Shown piece after piece: positions 35,081 to 43,973 of a stretch of DNA of 64,000 nucleotides. The DNA is from Mycobacterium sp. MYCO198283 (GTDB taxonomy: Bacteria > Actinomycetota > Actinomycetes > Mycobacteriales > Mycobacteriaceae). A program made the translations under genes and the position numbers. Location: assembly GCF_021213805.1 (NCBI RefSeq), contig NZ_JAJQJI010000009.1, positions 124,001-188,000 of the forward strand. Direction: 5' to 3'. Below the pieces are notes generated by a model. It did not search any database, was not told where the DNA came from, and worked only from the letters and a program-made list of their open reading frames with translations. Each line of letters starts with the position of its first letter. Position 1 is the stretch's first letter.

Positions 35081-36840
35081 CCGGCCGCGCCGACCGGCTC
35101 GCGCTCCTGCGGCGCCGCGGCCGGCGGGCGGGGCCGCAGCCGCCCGGGCCACCACGCCGGGAAGGCGTCGGGCGCGCGGTCGAAGATGCCGCCGACCGGG
35201 TCGTCGATGCGGCCACCGTGGCGGACCAGATCCTCGGCGGGCCGGTAGATCTGCCGAATCACCAACGCGCACAACGCGATCACGGCGACGTCGCGCAGCA
35301 GCACCGTGGTGGTGAACCACTGCTCGGGTAGGCCGCGCCGATCCTCGCCGAACAGGTAGAGCATCCGCGGCACCCACACCAGGGCGTCGATGGTCATCCA
35401 CGCCAACAGGATTCGCCGGTGCGGAAGCGCCAGCACCGCCAGCGGGATCAGCCACAGCGAGAACTGCGGGCTCCACACCTTGTTCGTCAGCAGGAACGCC
35501 GCCACCACGAGGAACGCCAGCTGCGCCACCCGCGGCCGCTGCGGCGCCGTCAGCGCGACGTATCCGATGGCCGCACAGCAGCCGACGAAGAGCACGGCGA
35601 CGACGGCGTTCAGCACGGTCGGCGGCTGCCAGAACCCGAGGTTCGGGTCGAAACCCTGCCAGCCGGTGTAGGACGCCGCGACGTTGTAGAGCGAATCCAT
35701 GTCGGCGCCGCGGCGGGCGTTCAGCCGGAAGAACTCCGACCAGCCGCGCGGGAACAGCGCCAGGACCGGCAGGTTCACCACGAACCAGGTGCCGACCGAC
35801 GCCGCCGCGGTCACGGCCCACGGCCGCAGCACGTTGGTGCGCACGGCGAGCAGCAGCAGCGGCAGCAGCAGGAGCGCCGGATAGAGCTTCGCGGCTACGC
35901 CGAGCCCGATCAGGACACCGGCGAGCGCCGGTTTGCGCCGCGCCCACGCCAATAGCCCGGCGGTGGCACAGGCCACCGCGATGGCGTCGAAATTGGTGAA
36001 GATCTGGAAGATCAGGATCGGTGACACCCCGACGAGCGCGGCGTCCCAGATGCGGCGCCCCGCCAGCCGCGCCGTCGCCCACACCACCGCGAGCCAGCAC
36101 AGCGCCAGGCCGATCGCCGAGAAGTTGAAGAACATCACCACTTCGGCGACGACCGGTATCGGGACCAGGCCGGTCACCACGGTGTAGGTCTTGGCGAGCG
36201 CCATGGCCGCGTACTGATAGAGGCCGGTGAGCACCGGATACTCCATGTAGCGCACGGCGGGCCTGCCGTCGTAGGTGGTTTGTGGCGTGCCGCTGCCGTC
36301 GACCTCGATCCAGTTCGACTTGTAGGGGAAGAGCCCCCGGTCGAGCAGTTCGGCGGTGTACAGCGGCACGGTGTCGGAGTAGCAGAGCTGGTAGTAGGCG
36401 CGGTTGTTCTCCCAGTTGGCGTGCAGCGCGTTCGGCGGACCCGGCCCGCCCTGGGTCTGCAGACACGCCGCCTTGGTGCTCCACCCCAGCGCCAGGACCA
36501 CCAGCGTCAGCAGGAACATCACCCGCAGCGGGGTGAAGAACCGGGTCCGGCCGATCAGCGCGTGGCGGCCGACCGGCCCGCCGATCGCGTCGGCCACCGC
36601 GGCGCCGAGCACATCGGTACGGCTGGGCAGGTCGCGGTCGTCCGCGCTGCGCAGGTCGTCGGCCAGCGGCACCGGGGACAGGATCGCCCGCCGGTCAGCG
36701 GTCGCCTGCGAGTGTGCTCCTCGCGTCCGCGGTCCCTCTTGTGCTCCTCGCGTCCGCGGTGCCTCTTGTGCTCCTCGCGTCCGCGGTGCCTCTTGTGCTC
36801 CTCGCGTCCGCGGTGGCTCTTCCGAGGCGCCGTCGCTCAC
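35077..36840 (-). CDS. GT87-like polyprenol-dependent mannosyltransferase (Rv0051-like), with repeat-bearing N-terminus
   Basis: A 587-residue membrane glycosyltransferase of the GT-C/DUF2029 (GT87) type, the class that builds mannosylated envelope lipids or glycans from polyprenyl phosphomannose. About 10 hydrophobic segments lie between residues 90 and 560, after a disordered 90-residue cytoplasmic start. A periplasmic loop carries NRAYYQLCYSDTVPLYTAELLDRGLFPYKSNWIEVDG, and Asp/Glu residues there may be catalytic. Residues about 8-45 contain four copies of a nine-residue unit (APRTRGAQE-like), encoded by the 27-bp repeat. GTG 36840 overlaps the ponA1 stop by four bases. It is the Rv0051 position in the block, and ponA1 precedes it in the same direction. 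Confidence 0.85.
   Translation of the reverse strand: MSDGASEEPPRTRGAQEAPRTRGAQEAPRTRGAQEGPRTRGAHSQATADRRAILSPVPLADDLRSADDRDLPSRTDVLGAAVADAIGGPVGRHALIGRTRFFTPLRVMFLLTLVVLALGWSTKAACLQTQGGPGPPNALHANWENNRAYYQLCYSDTVPLYTAELLDRGLFPYKSNWIEVDGSGTPQTTYDGRPAVRYMEYPVLTGLYQYAAMALAKTYTVVTGLVPIPVVAEVVMFFNFSAIGLALCWLAVVWATARLAGRRIWDAALVGVSPILIFQIFTNFDAIAVACATAGLLAWARRKPALAGVLIGLGVAAKLYPALLLLPLLLLAVRTNVLRPWAVTAAASVGTWFVVNLPVLALFPRGWSEFFRLNARRGADMDSLYNVAASYTGWQGFDPNLGFWQPPTVLNAVVAVLFVGCCAAIGYVALTAPQRPRVAQLAFLVVAAFLLTNKVWSPQFSLWLIPLAVLALPHRRILLAWMTIDALVWVPRMLYLFGEDRRGLPEQWFTTTVLLRDVAVIALCALVIRQIYRPAEDLVRHGGRIDDPVGGIFDRAPDAFPAWWPGRLRPRPPAAAPQEREPVGAAG
36714..36821 (-). repeat. Four tandem 27-bp repeats in the 5' coding region of the GT87 gene
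   Basis: The unit starts GTGCTCCTCGCGTCCGCGGT on the plus strand and repeats at 36714, 36741, 36768 and 36795 with a base or two of variation. The 27-bp period keeps the reading frame and encodes four copies of a nine-residue Pro-Arg-Thr-Arg-Gly-Ala-rich unit. It may vary in copy number between strains. Confidence 0.9.
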
Positions 36841-39293
36841 GGAACCGGGACGGGCGGCGGCGCGCCGAACGGCGGCGGTGCGGCCGGCGGCACGGGCTCG
36901 GCGCCCGGCAGCGGCGCGGCCGGCACCGTGGTCGGCGGGCCGATCGGGATCGTGATGCCCGGCGCCACCTCGATCGACGGCTGGATCACCGTGCCCGGCG
37001 CGGGCGACGTGGTCACCGACGTCGGCGTGGGCGGTGCCGACGACGACGGCGGTGGCGGCTGCGCTGCCGGCGGTCCGGCGAAACCCCCGATCGCGGTCGG
37101 CTTCGGGAACGTCTCGACGTCGGTGCCCTCGAGCGCATCGTCCATCGTGGCTTTCCAGATGTCCGACGGCAGGCCCGAGCCGTAGACCGGTGAGCCGCCG
37201 CTGGTCACCAACGGCTGGGTGCCCTCCGCGGTGCCCACCCACACGGCCGTCGACAGCGACGGCGTGAACCCGACCATCCAGGCGTCCTTGTTGTCACCGG
37301 TGTCGCCGAGCTGCACGGTGCCCGTCTTGGCGGCGGACGGCCGGCCGCCGGCGAGCGCGTGGCCGTTCGAGTAGGCCGCAATGGGCTGCATGGCCGCGAT
37401 GGCGTTGTTAGCGACCGCTTCGTCGAAGCGCCGCTCACCGTCGTTGTTCTGCTGGGCGGCGTCGAACAGCACCTGACCCTGCGAGTTGACCACCTTCTGC
37501 ACGAAGTGCGGCCGGTGGTACACCCCCGACGCGGCGATGGTGGCGTACGCCGACGCCATGTCGATCACCCGCGACTGGTACTGCCCCAGCACGATGCCGT
37601 TGTTCGGCGGCCCGCCGCGGCCGTCCTCGCTGAGCGTGTGCTCGACCCCCGGGAAGCTCTCGGCGACGCCGGCCTTGTGGGCGGCCTCCGCCACGTCGGA
37701 CGGACCGTCCTGCAGCTTCAGCATCAGCCGGTAGTAGCTGGTGTTCAGCGACCGTTTGAGCGCCTCGGCGATGTTGCACGTACCGCAGGAGTTGCCCTCG
37801 ACGTTCGTGATCTTGATGCCGTTGACCTCGACGGGCGAACTGTCGATCTGGGTGCCGAGGCCGATCCCCTGCTCCAGCGCCGCGAGCAGCGCGAAGACCT
37901 TGAACGACGAGCCGGTCTGCAGACCGGCCTGCGCGAAGTCGAAGCCGTTGGCGTCGGCGCCGCCGTAGTAGGCCTTCACCCCGCCGGTCTTGGGGTCGAT
38001 GGACACCACCGCGGCCCGCATGTCCGGGTTCTGGCCCTCGAGGTACTCGGCCACCGCGTCCTGCGCCGCGGACTGCGCCTTGGGATCGATGGTGGTGGTG
38101 ATCTGCAGGCCCTCGGTGTTGAGCGTCTGCTCGTCGATGTCGAAGAGCTCGAGCAGCTCGCGGGTCACCTGGCGTTCGATGAGGCCGTTCGGCCCGGTGG
38201 TCTGCGTCTGCTGGCGCGCCAGGTCCGGCGGGACCGTCACCGGGAAGACCTGGGCGGCACGCTCCTGTTCGGACAGCGCGCCGATGGTCACCATGCCGTC
38301 GAGCACCCAGTTCCACCGGTCCTCGGCGCCGACGCGGTCGACCTCCGGGTCGAGCGTCGACGGCCGCTGGATGAGCGCCGCGAGCAGCCCGCCCTCGGCG
38401 ACGGTCAGCTGCTCCACGGGCTTGCCGAAGTACGCCTTGGACGCGGCCGAGATGCCGTAGGCGCCGCGACCGAAGTAGATGATGTTGAGGTAGGCCTCGA
38501 GCACCTGGTCCTTGGACCACTCGCCGCTCATCTTCGTCGAGATGACCAGCTCCTTGGCTTTGCGCATGATGCCGCCCAGCCCCGACCGCTCCGACCCCAC
38601 CAGCGCGTTCTTGACGTACTGCTGGGTGATGGTCGAGCCGCCCTGGGTGTCGCCGCCGAACAAGTTGTTCTTCGCGGCGCGGGCGAAGCCGGTGAAGGAG
38701 AAGCCGGGGTTGGAGTAGAAGTCGCGGTCCTCGGCGGCCATCACGGCGTCACGCACGTGCACCGGCACGCGGTCGATGCTGACGTCCTCGCGGTTGCCCT
38801 CCGGCGGCACGATGCGCCCCAGCTCCGAGCCGTCGCTCGCCAGGATCGTCGACACCTGGTTGGTGCGGATGTCGCCGGGCTGCGGCACGTCGACCATGGC
38901 GTAGGCCATGCCGAACGTCACCAGCGGCAGCACCAGGAACAGCACCGCCGCGGCGATCAGTCCCCGCCGCACCCACTTCCCGTTGACCCGCAGGCGCCGG
39001 CGCGGCCCGCCGGGTGCGCCGGCCCGTCGACCACCATCGGGCGGGCGCGGTGGCGGATTGCCCTCCATCGCGGCCTTGACGGCGGCGACGTTGTCGCGCA
39101 GCGGTGCGGTGTCGTCCCGCACCGGCGGGAGGACGGTGGTCGGCCGGTGGTCCGGCGCCGGCGGGCGGGGCGGCCGCGGCGCGCCGGACCGCGGCGGCCC
39201 CGGCGGCGGTGATGCGGGGCCGCGCGGCCGGCCGCCACCCCCCGCGGGGATGTGGCTACCGGGCCGGTCGTCGCGTCCGTCGCCGCTATTCAC
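36837..39293 (-). CDS. ponA1: Bifunctional penicillin-binding protein PonA1 (GT51/transpeptidase)
   Basis: An 818-residue class A PBP that polymerises lipid II and cross-links peptidoglycan, anchored by one helix. Order: Pro/Arg-rich cytoplasmic tail (1-100); TM at about 110-132; GT51 domain with Glu188 in MAAEDRDFYSNPGF and GGSTITQQYVKN; PASTA-less linker; transpeptidase with SSFK (nucleophile Ser462), SLN (515-517) and KTGT (from 656). A Pro-rich periplasmic tail runs from about 728. It corresponds to Rv0050 PonA1. Upstream it overlaps the end of the DUF5318 gene by eight bases and downstream the GT87 start by four, so translation of the three is coupled. Confidence 0.97.
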   Translation of the reverse strand: MNSGDGRDDRPGSHIPAGGGGRPRGPASPPPGPPRSGAPRPPRPPAPDHRPTTVLPPVRDDTAPLRDNVAAVKAAMEGNPPPRPPDGGRRAGAPGGPRRRLRVNGKWVRRGLIAAAVLFLVLPLVTFGMAYAMVDVPQPGDIRTNQVSTILASDGSELGRIVPPEGNREDVSIDRVPVHVRDAVMAAEDRDFYSNPGFSFTGFARAAKNNLFGGDTQGGSTITQQYVKNALVGSERSGLGGIMRKAKELVISTKMSGEWSKDQVLEAYLNIIYFGRGAYGISAASKAYFGKPVEQLTVAEGGLLAALIQRPSTLDPEVDRVGAEDRWNWVLDGMVTIGALSEQERAAQVFPVTVPPDLARQQTQTTGPNGLIERQVTRELLELFDIDEQTLNTEGLQITTTIDPKAQSAAQDAVAEYLEGQNPDMRAAVVSIDPKTGGVKAYYGGADANGFDFAQAGLQTGSSFKVFALLAALEQGIGLGTQIDSSPVEVNGIKITNVEGNSCGTCNIAEALKRSLNTSYYRLMLKLQDGPSDVAEAAHKAGVAESFPGVEHTLSEDGRGGPPNNGIVLGQYQSRVIDMASAYATIAASGVYHRPHFVQKVVNSQGQVLFDAAQQNNDGERRFDEAVANNAIAAMQPIAAYSNGHALAGGRPSAAKTGTVQLGDTGDNKDAWMVGFTPSLSTAVWVGTAEGTQPLVTSGGSPVYGSGLPSDIWKATMDDALEGTDVETFPKPTAIGGFAGPPAAQPPPPSSSAPPTPTSVTTSPAPGTVIQPSIEVAPGITIPIGPPTTVPAAPLPGAEPVPPAAPPPFGAPPPVPVP

Positions 39294-39708
39294 TGGCCGT
39301 ACGTGCGCCGTTGCGGGCCGACCGGCCGCGACGCGGGTTGGCGGGTTTCGGCTGACCCAGCACGTACGACTTGACCAGGTGATTCCAACTGCAGGTGCGG
39401 CATACCTCCACCACGTGTACCGAGAACTCGTCGAAGCGGGTGGCCAGGAGCACCAGTTCCTCGGCGGTGCGGGCCGAACCGGACACCGCCCCGAGGTGAT
39501 CGCCGAACACCCACGACACCAACGTCAACTGTTCCTTACGGCAGATCGGGCACATGACCGAGCTGGTCTTGCCGTGGAACTTCGCGGCCCGCAGCAGATA
39601 GGGGTTGGCGTCGCACACCTCCGTGACACCCGTGCGGCCCGAGTAGACCTCGGCCAGCAGTGAGCGCCGCCGCAGGGCGTAGTCCACCACCTGTCGCTGC
39701 AGTCGCAC
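39286..39708 (-). CDS. DUF5318 family protein (Rv0049-like)
   Basis: A 140-residue soluble protein found next to ponA1 across mycobacteria. Two Cys pairs, MCPICRKEQ and EVCRTCSWNHL, suggest a zinc-binding fold. The conserved N-terminus is LQRQVVDYALRRRSLLAEVYSGRTG, followed by VCDANPYLLRAAKFHG. GTG 39708 fits this start; an upstream start would add arginine-rich sequence that does not belong to the family. It overlaps the ponA1 ATG by eight bases, which suggests a linked role in wall synthesis control (inference). Confidence 0.85.
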   Translation of the reverse strand: MRLQRQVVDYALRRRSLLAEVYSGRTGVTEVCDANPYLLRAAKFHGKTSSVMCPICRKEQLTLVSWVFGDHLGAVSGSARTAEELVLLATRFDEFSVHVVEVCRTCSWNHLVKSYVLGQPKPANPRRGRSARNGARTASE

Positions 39709-39862
39709 GCCGACAAGCGTACGTCGCCGCCCCGACGCCGAGGCGGCGACCGGCTTCCCGCCGACACCGGCATGCCACCGATTCCGCTGCTGTGCTGCGG
39801 CGTCAGTAACCGGACCTCTACCGTCCGTTCGCCTACTCGTCACCTCCCCTTGGCCATGGTTA

Positions 39863-39875
39863 TATCGGCGCGATA
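39863..39875. promoter_or_regulatory. Candidate PadR operator
   Basis: TATCG-GCG-CGATA, a perfect palindrome with 5-bp arms. It lies 59 bp upstream of the PadR start in the 226-bp divergent gap to the DUF5318 gene. PadR regulators commonly control their own operon through such sites. Confidence 0.5.
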
Positions 39876-39934
39876 CAGTTGCGCGAGGTGTCGGAACGCC
39901 CTAGCGGCGCATCCGCAACGATCGGCAAAGGGGG

Positions 39935-40486
39935 GTGTCCGCGGTGCTGGAACTGGCCATCCTGGGACTCCTGCTCGAGTCGCCGATGCACGGCTACGAA
40001 CTGCGCAAGCGCCTCACCGGGCTGCTCGGCGCGTTCCGGGCGTTCTCCTACGGTTCGCTGTACCCCGCGCTGCGCCGGATGCAGGCCGACGGCCTCATCA
40101 GCGAGGGCGCGGCGGCCGACGGCGCCGCCAAGATGCGCCGGGCCCGACGGGTGTACCAGCTGACCGACGCCGGTCGCGCGCGGTTCGCCGAACTCGTCGC
40201 CGACACCGGACCCCAGAACTACACCGACGACGGCTTCGGGGTTCACCTGGCCTTCTTCAACCGCACGCCCGCCGAGGCGCGCATGCGGATCTTGGAAGGG
40301 CGTCGTCGGCAGGTGGAGGAACGCCGGGAAGGCCTGCGTGAAGCCGTCGCACGGGCCAGCAGTTCGTTCGACCGCTATACCCGCCAGCTGCACCAACTCG
40401 GGTTGGAGTCGAGCGAACGGGAAGTCCGGTGGCTCAACGAGCTGATCGCCGCCGAACGCGTGGCGCAGGGCCACGAGCAGCCGTAA
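39935..40486 (+). CDS. PadR family transcriptional regulator (Rv0047c-like)
   Basis: A 183-residue winged-helix regulator of the PadR/Vir type. Winged helix at about 1-85: [51 protein letters not shown]; the wing carries [15 protein letters not shown]. The C-terminal helical dimer domain is normal for subfamily 2. GTG 39935 follows an AAAGGGGGG tract. It is 38 bp upstream of ino1 on the same strand and, as in M. tuberculosis Rv0047c-Rv0046c, probably cotranscribed and a regulator of inositol synthesis (inference). Confidence 0.9.
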   Translation: MSAVLELAILGLLLESPMHGYELRKRLTGLLGAFRAFSYGSLYPALRRMQADGLISEGAAADGAAKMRRARRVYQLTDAGRARFAELVADTGPQNYTDDGFGVHLAFFNRTPAEARMRILEGRRRQVEERREGLREAVARASSSFDRYTRQLHQLGLESSEREVRWLNELIAAERVAQGHEQP

Positions 40487-40524
40487 TCACCAGCAAGACC
40501 AGCTTTCAACAGGAGGGAACGACC

Positions 40525-41604
40525 ATGACGGACCATGCAGGCGAAATTCGGGTCGCCATTGTCGGAGTCGGCAACTGCGCGTCGTCGCTCGTGCAGGGCG
40601 TGCAGTACTACAAGGACGCCGACGAGAACGTCACCGTTCCCGGCTTGATGCACGTGCGGTTCGGCCCGTACCACGTGCGCGACGTCAACTTCGTCGCGGC
40701 GTTCGACGTCGACGCCAAGAAGGTCGGCTTCGACCTGTCGGAGGCGATCTTCGCGTCGGAGAACAACACCATCAAGATCGCCGACGTGCCGCCCACCGAC
40801 GTGGTGGTGCAGCGCGGCCCGACACTCGACGGCATCGGCAAGTACTACGCCGACACCATCGAGGTGTCCGACGCCGAGGCCGTCGACGTCGTCAAGGCGC
40901 TCAAGGACGCGAAGGTCGACGTCATGGTGTCCTACCTGCCGGTGGGCTCGGAGGAGGCCGACAAGTTCTACGCGCAGTGCGCCATCGACGCCGGTGTGGC
41001 GTTCGTCAACGCGCTGCCGGTGTTCATCGCGTCGGACCCGGTGTGGGCGAAGAAGTTCGAAGACGCCGGCGTCCCGATCGTCGGCGACGACATCAAGAGC
41101 CAGGTGGGCGCCACCATCACCCACCGCGTGATGGCCAAGCTGTTCGAGGACCGCGGCGTGCAGCTCGACCGCACCATGCAGCTCAACGTCGGCGGCAACA
41201 TGGACTTCCTCAACATGCTCGAGCGCGAGCGGCTCGAGTCGAAGAAGATCTCCAAGACGCAGGCCGTCACCAGCAACCTGCAGCGCGAGTTCAAGACCAA
41301 GGACGTCCACATCGGCCCGTCCGACCACGTCGGCTGGCTCGACGACCGCAAGTGGGCCTACGTGCGGCTCGAGGGCCGCGCCTTTGGTGACGTGCCGCTG
41401 AACCTGGAGTACAAGCTCGAGGTGTGGGATTCGCCGAACTCGGCGGGCGTCATCATCGACGCGGTGCGCGCGGCGAAGATCGCCAAGGACCGCGGCATCG
41501 GCGGCCCCGTCGTCGCCGCGTCGGCCTACCTGATGAAGAGCCCCCCGCAGCAGCTGCCCGACGACATCGCGCGGGCGCAGCTCGAGGAGTTCATCGAGGG
41601 CTGA
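40525..41604 (+). CDS. ino1: Inositol-3-phosphate synthase
   Basis: A 359-residue NAD+-dependent synthase that converts glucose 6-phosphate to 1L-myo-inositol 1-phosphate, the source of phosphatidylinositol, PIM/LAM and mycothiol. Rossmann motif [15 protein letters not shown] at the N-terminus; the signature [26 protein letters not shown]; and the C-terminal [16 protein letters not shown], as in the short bacterial/archaeal form. The ATG at 40525 follows AGGAGGG at 40511. It is 38 bp downstream of the PadR gene in the syntenic order. Confidence 0.97.
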   Translation: MTDHAGEIRVAIVGVGNCASSLVQGVQYYKDADENVTVPGLMHVRFGPYHVRDVNFVAAFDVDAKKVGFDLSEAIFASENNTIKIADVPPTDVVVQRGPTLDGIGKYYADTIEVSDAEAVDVVKALKDAKVDVMVSYLPVGSEEADKFYAQCAIDAGVAFVNALPVFIASDPVWAKKFEDAGVPIVGDDIKSQVGATITHRVMAKLFEDRGVQLDRTMQLNVGGNMDFLNMLERERLESKKISKTQAVTSNLQREFKTKDVHIGPSDHVGWLDDRKWAYVRLEGRAFGDVPLNLEYKLEVWDSPNSAGVIIDAVRAAKIAKDRGIGGPVVAASAYLMKSPPQQLPDDIARAQLEEFIEG

Positions 41605-41637
41605 TCTGCTCCCCGTTCGGTGGGTAGGGTCCGACGC

Positions 41638-42528
41638 GTGATCTCCGACGACGAGCTGGCGGGTCTCGACGAGTTCGCGCTGCTCGACGAGAACGCCGAG
41701 CAGGCCGGCGTGACCACGGTTCCGCCGGTGCGGCGCATCGACGTCGGGCCGATCAGCGGGCTGAAGTTCGGCGAGCCGTCACCCCGGGTGGTCTTCCTGC
41801 ACGGCGGCGGCCAGAACGCCCACACCTTCGACACCGTCATCCTCGGGCTCGGCGAGCCGGCGCTGGCGCTCGATCTCCCCGGCCACGGCCGCTCCGCCTG
41901 GCGCGAGGACGGTGACTACGGCCCGACGCGCAACGCCGCGACCATCGAGCCGGTGGTGCGAGAGCTGGCGCCCGACGCCGAGCTGGTCGTCGGCATGTCG
42001 CTCGGCGGGCTCACCGCGATCCGGCTGGCGGTGACGGCGCCGGACCTGGTGCGCCGGCTGGTGCTCATCGACGTGACGCCGACCTCGCCGGCCAGACACC
42101 AGGAGATGACCGAGGAGCAGAAGGGCACCGTCGCGCTGGTGTCCGGGCCGCGCACGTTCGGCAGCTTCGCCGAGATGCTCGACGTGACGATCGCCGCGGC
42201 GCCGCACCGCGACCGTAAGTCGTTGCGGCGCGGCGTCTTCCACAACGCCAGGCGGCTGGAGGACGGCAGCTGGACCTGGCGGTACGACACGTTGCGCACC
42301 GGCGACGGGTTTGACGGGCTGTGGGACGACGTCCCGCGCCTCACCGTGCCGACCACGCTGATCCGCGGCGCGCGCTCGGCGTTCGTCGACGACGCCGACG
42401 CCGACGAATTCGCCCGCACCGCACCGGGATTCGACGGCGTCCGGCTGGTCGCCGATTCCGGGCACTCGGTGCAGAGCGACCAGCCGCGGGTGCTCGTCGA
42501 GCTGCTGCGGGGTGTGCTGCGGAGCTGA
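41638..42528 (+). CDS. Alpha/beta hydrolase (Rv0045c-like esterase)
   Basis: A 296-residue soluble serine hydrolase whose M. tuberculosis counterpart Rv0045c is an esterase acting on short to medium acyl esters. The nucleophile elbow is GMSLGG; RVVFLHGGGQNAHTFDT is the oxyanion region; DVTPTSPARH carries the acid candidate; and LVADSGHSVQSDQPR gives the His. GTG 41638 gives VISDDELAGLDEFALL, the same start as Rv0045c; an upstream GTG at 41620 is less likely. In M. tuberculosis the LLM gene Rv0044c follows directly; here about 10.6 kb of other genes are inserted. Confidence 0.9.
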   Translation: MISDDELAGLDEFALLDENAEQAGVTTVPPVRRIDVGPISGLKFGEPSPRVVFLHGGGQNAHTFDTVILGLGEPALALDLPGHGRSAWREDGDYGPTRNAATIEPVVRELAPDAELVVGMSLGGLTAIRLAVTAPDLVRRLVLIDVTPTSPARHQEMTEEQKGTVALVSGPRTFGSFAEMLDVTIAAAPHRDRKSLRRGVFHNARRLEDGSWTWRYDTLRTGDGFDGLWDDVPRLTVPTTLIRGARSAFVDDADADEFARTAPGFDGVRLVADSGHSVQSDQPRVLVELLRGVLRS

Positions 42529-42557
42529 AGTCCCTGCAGTGGGTGCCGTGGGAGACG

Positions 42558-43973
42558 ATGCCCGCGGTCCGCTGGGCCGGCCGCGACACCCCGGTCGCAC
42601 CGTCGACGCTGCGGGCGCTCGTCGAGCGGGCGGTGCTCGACAAGGGCGGCCCCGACGCCGAGCTGCGGGAGCGCTGCGCCGAACTGCATCCCGCGGACCG
42701 CGACGCGTTCGCGGGCTGGCTGCTGCGGGAGTGGCTGGCGACCGGCAGCACGGCCGCCAAAAGCGTGCTCGCGGTGGTGGCGTGCTGCGCCGGTGACGAC
42801 ACCGTGGCGATCGCCCGCGCGTATCTGGAGCGTCCGGGCGCCCGCATCGCACCGGCGAAGGCGTTACTGACGATGCTCGCCGCGAGCGACCGGCCGCACG
42901 CCGTGCAGGCCCTGCTCGCTGGTGCGACCCGGTTTCGCAGCGCCGCCCTGCGCGACGCGGCGCTCACGCACCTGGCGGCCGTCGCCGCCCGCCACGGCTG
43001 GACCGCCGAAGAACTCGCCGACCGCACGGTGCCCGACGCCGGGTTCGACAATCGCCGCACCCTGCGGCTGGACTACGGGTCGCGGGCCTTTTCCGCGGTG
43101 CTGCACCCGGACCTCTCGATCGCCCTGCGCGGGCCCGACGGCCGACCGCTCACGACGCTGCCGGCCGCCCGGCAGGCCGACGACCCGGCCGCCGTCGCCG
43201 CCGCGAAAAAGGCGCTCGCGGCGGCCCGCTCGCTGGTCAGATCCACCGCGCCGCAGCAGACGGACCGGCTCTACGGGGCCATGTGCGCGCAGCGGCGCTG
43301 GCCCTATCCCGAGTGGTCGACGCATCTGCAGCGGCATCCGCTCGTCGGGCCGCTGACCCAGCGGCTGGTGTGGACCGCCGCGGCGCCCGACGGCACCGTG
43401 CGCTGCTTTCGGCCCCTCGACGACGGGACGCTGACCGACACCGCCGACGACGAGGTGGTGCTGGGCGCCGACGCGCTCGTCGCCGTGGCGCACAGCCTGA
43501 CGGTGCCGCCCGCCGAGCATGTGCCGTGGCGGGACCACCTCGCCGACTACGGCGTCACGCCGCTGTTCGACCAGTTCGCCCCGGCGTACCGGCTGCCGGC
43601 CGAGGCGGCCGCGCAGCGCACGCTCGGCGTCGTCGAGGGCTGTCGGGTGCGCTACGGCGCCCTGCGCGACGGCGCGACCCGGCGCGGCTATGTCCGAGGC
43701 AGCGACGACTTCCAGAAGGTGTTCCCGACGCTGCAGCTCTCGGTGGTCTTCACCTACACCGGCGACGCGTCCCCGCAGAATCCCGAGCCCGTCGCGATGA
43801 GCGCGGCGTCGTTCCTGCGGCTCACCGACGACCCCGACCGGCCGCCGCTGCGGCTGCGGCTCGGGGAGGTGCCCGCGGTGCTGTTGAGCGAGGTGCACCA
43901 CGATCTGATGCAGATCGTGGCCGCCGGAACCGGCGCTGCGGCGGACCGCAGGCGGCAGACTGGACACCGATGA
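42558..43973 (+). CDS. DUF4132-type protein, apparently N-terminally shortened
   Basis: About 471 residues matching the C-terminal half of DUF4132 proteins: WVPWETMPAVRWAG start region, ADRTVPDAGFDNRRTLRLDYGSRAF, DRLYGAMCAQRRWPYPEWSTHLQRHPLV and the long C-terminal DLMQIV domain. Full DUF4132 proteins are often over 1000 residues with a WGR or repeat N-terminus; that part is missing. ATG 42558 has only a weak GGGAG nearby and a GTG at 42543 is possible. The stop overlaps the MoxR start by four bases (ATGA). First gene of the five-gene AAA/VWA/SWIM cassette. Function unknown; the family often accompanies MoxR/VWA genes. Confidence 0.7.
   Translation: MPAVRWAGRDTPVAPSTLRALVERAVLDKGGPDAELRERCAELHPADRDAFAGWLLREWLATGSTAAKSVLAVVACCAGDDTVAIARAYLERPGARIAPAKALLTMLAASDRPHAVQALLAGATRFRSAALRDAALTHLAAVAARHGWTAEELADRTVPDAGFDNRRTLRLDYGSRAFSAVLHPDLSIALRGPDGRPLTTLPAARQADDPAAVAAAKKALAAARSLVRSTAPQQTDRLYGAMCAQRRWPYPEWSTHLQRHPLVGPLTQRLVWTAAAPDGTVRCFRPLDDGTLTDTADDEVVLGADALVAVAHSLTVPPAEHVPWRDHLADYGVTPLFDQFAPAYRLPAEAAAQRTLGVVEGCRVRYGALRDGATRRGYVRGSDDFQKVFPTLQLSVVFTYTGDASPQNPEPVAMSAASFLRLTDDPDRPPLRLRLGEVPAVLLSEVHHDLMQIVAAGTGAAADRRRQTGHR

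Noticed and set aside
36714..36821. Possible CRISPR-like array from the 27-bp repeats
   Set aside because: No spacers: the copies are directly joined, and the repeat is in frame within a coding region.
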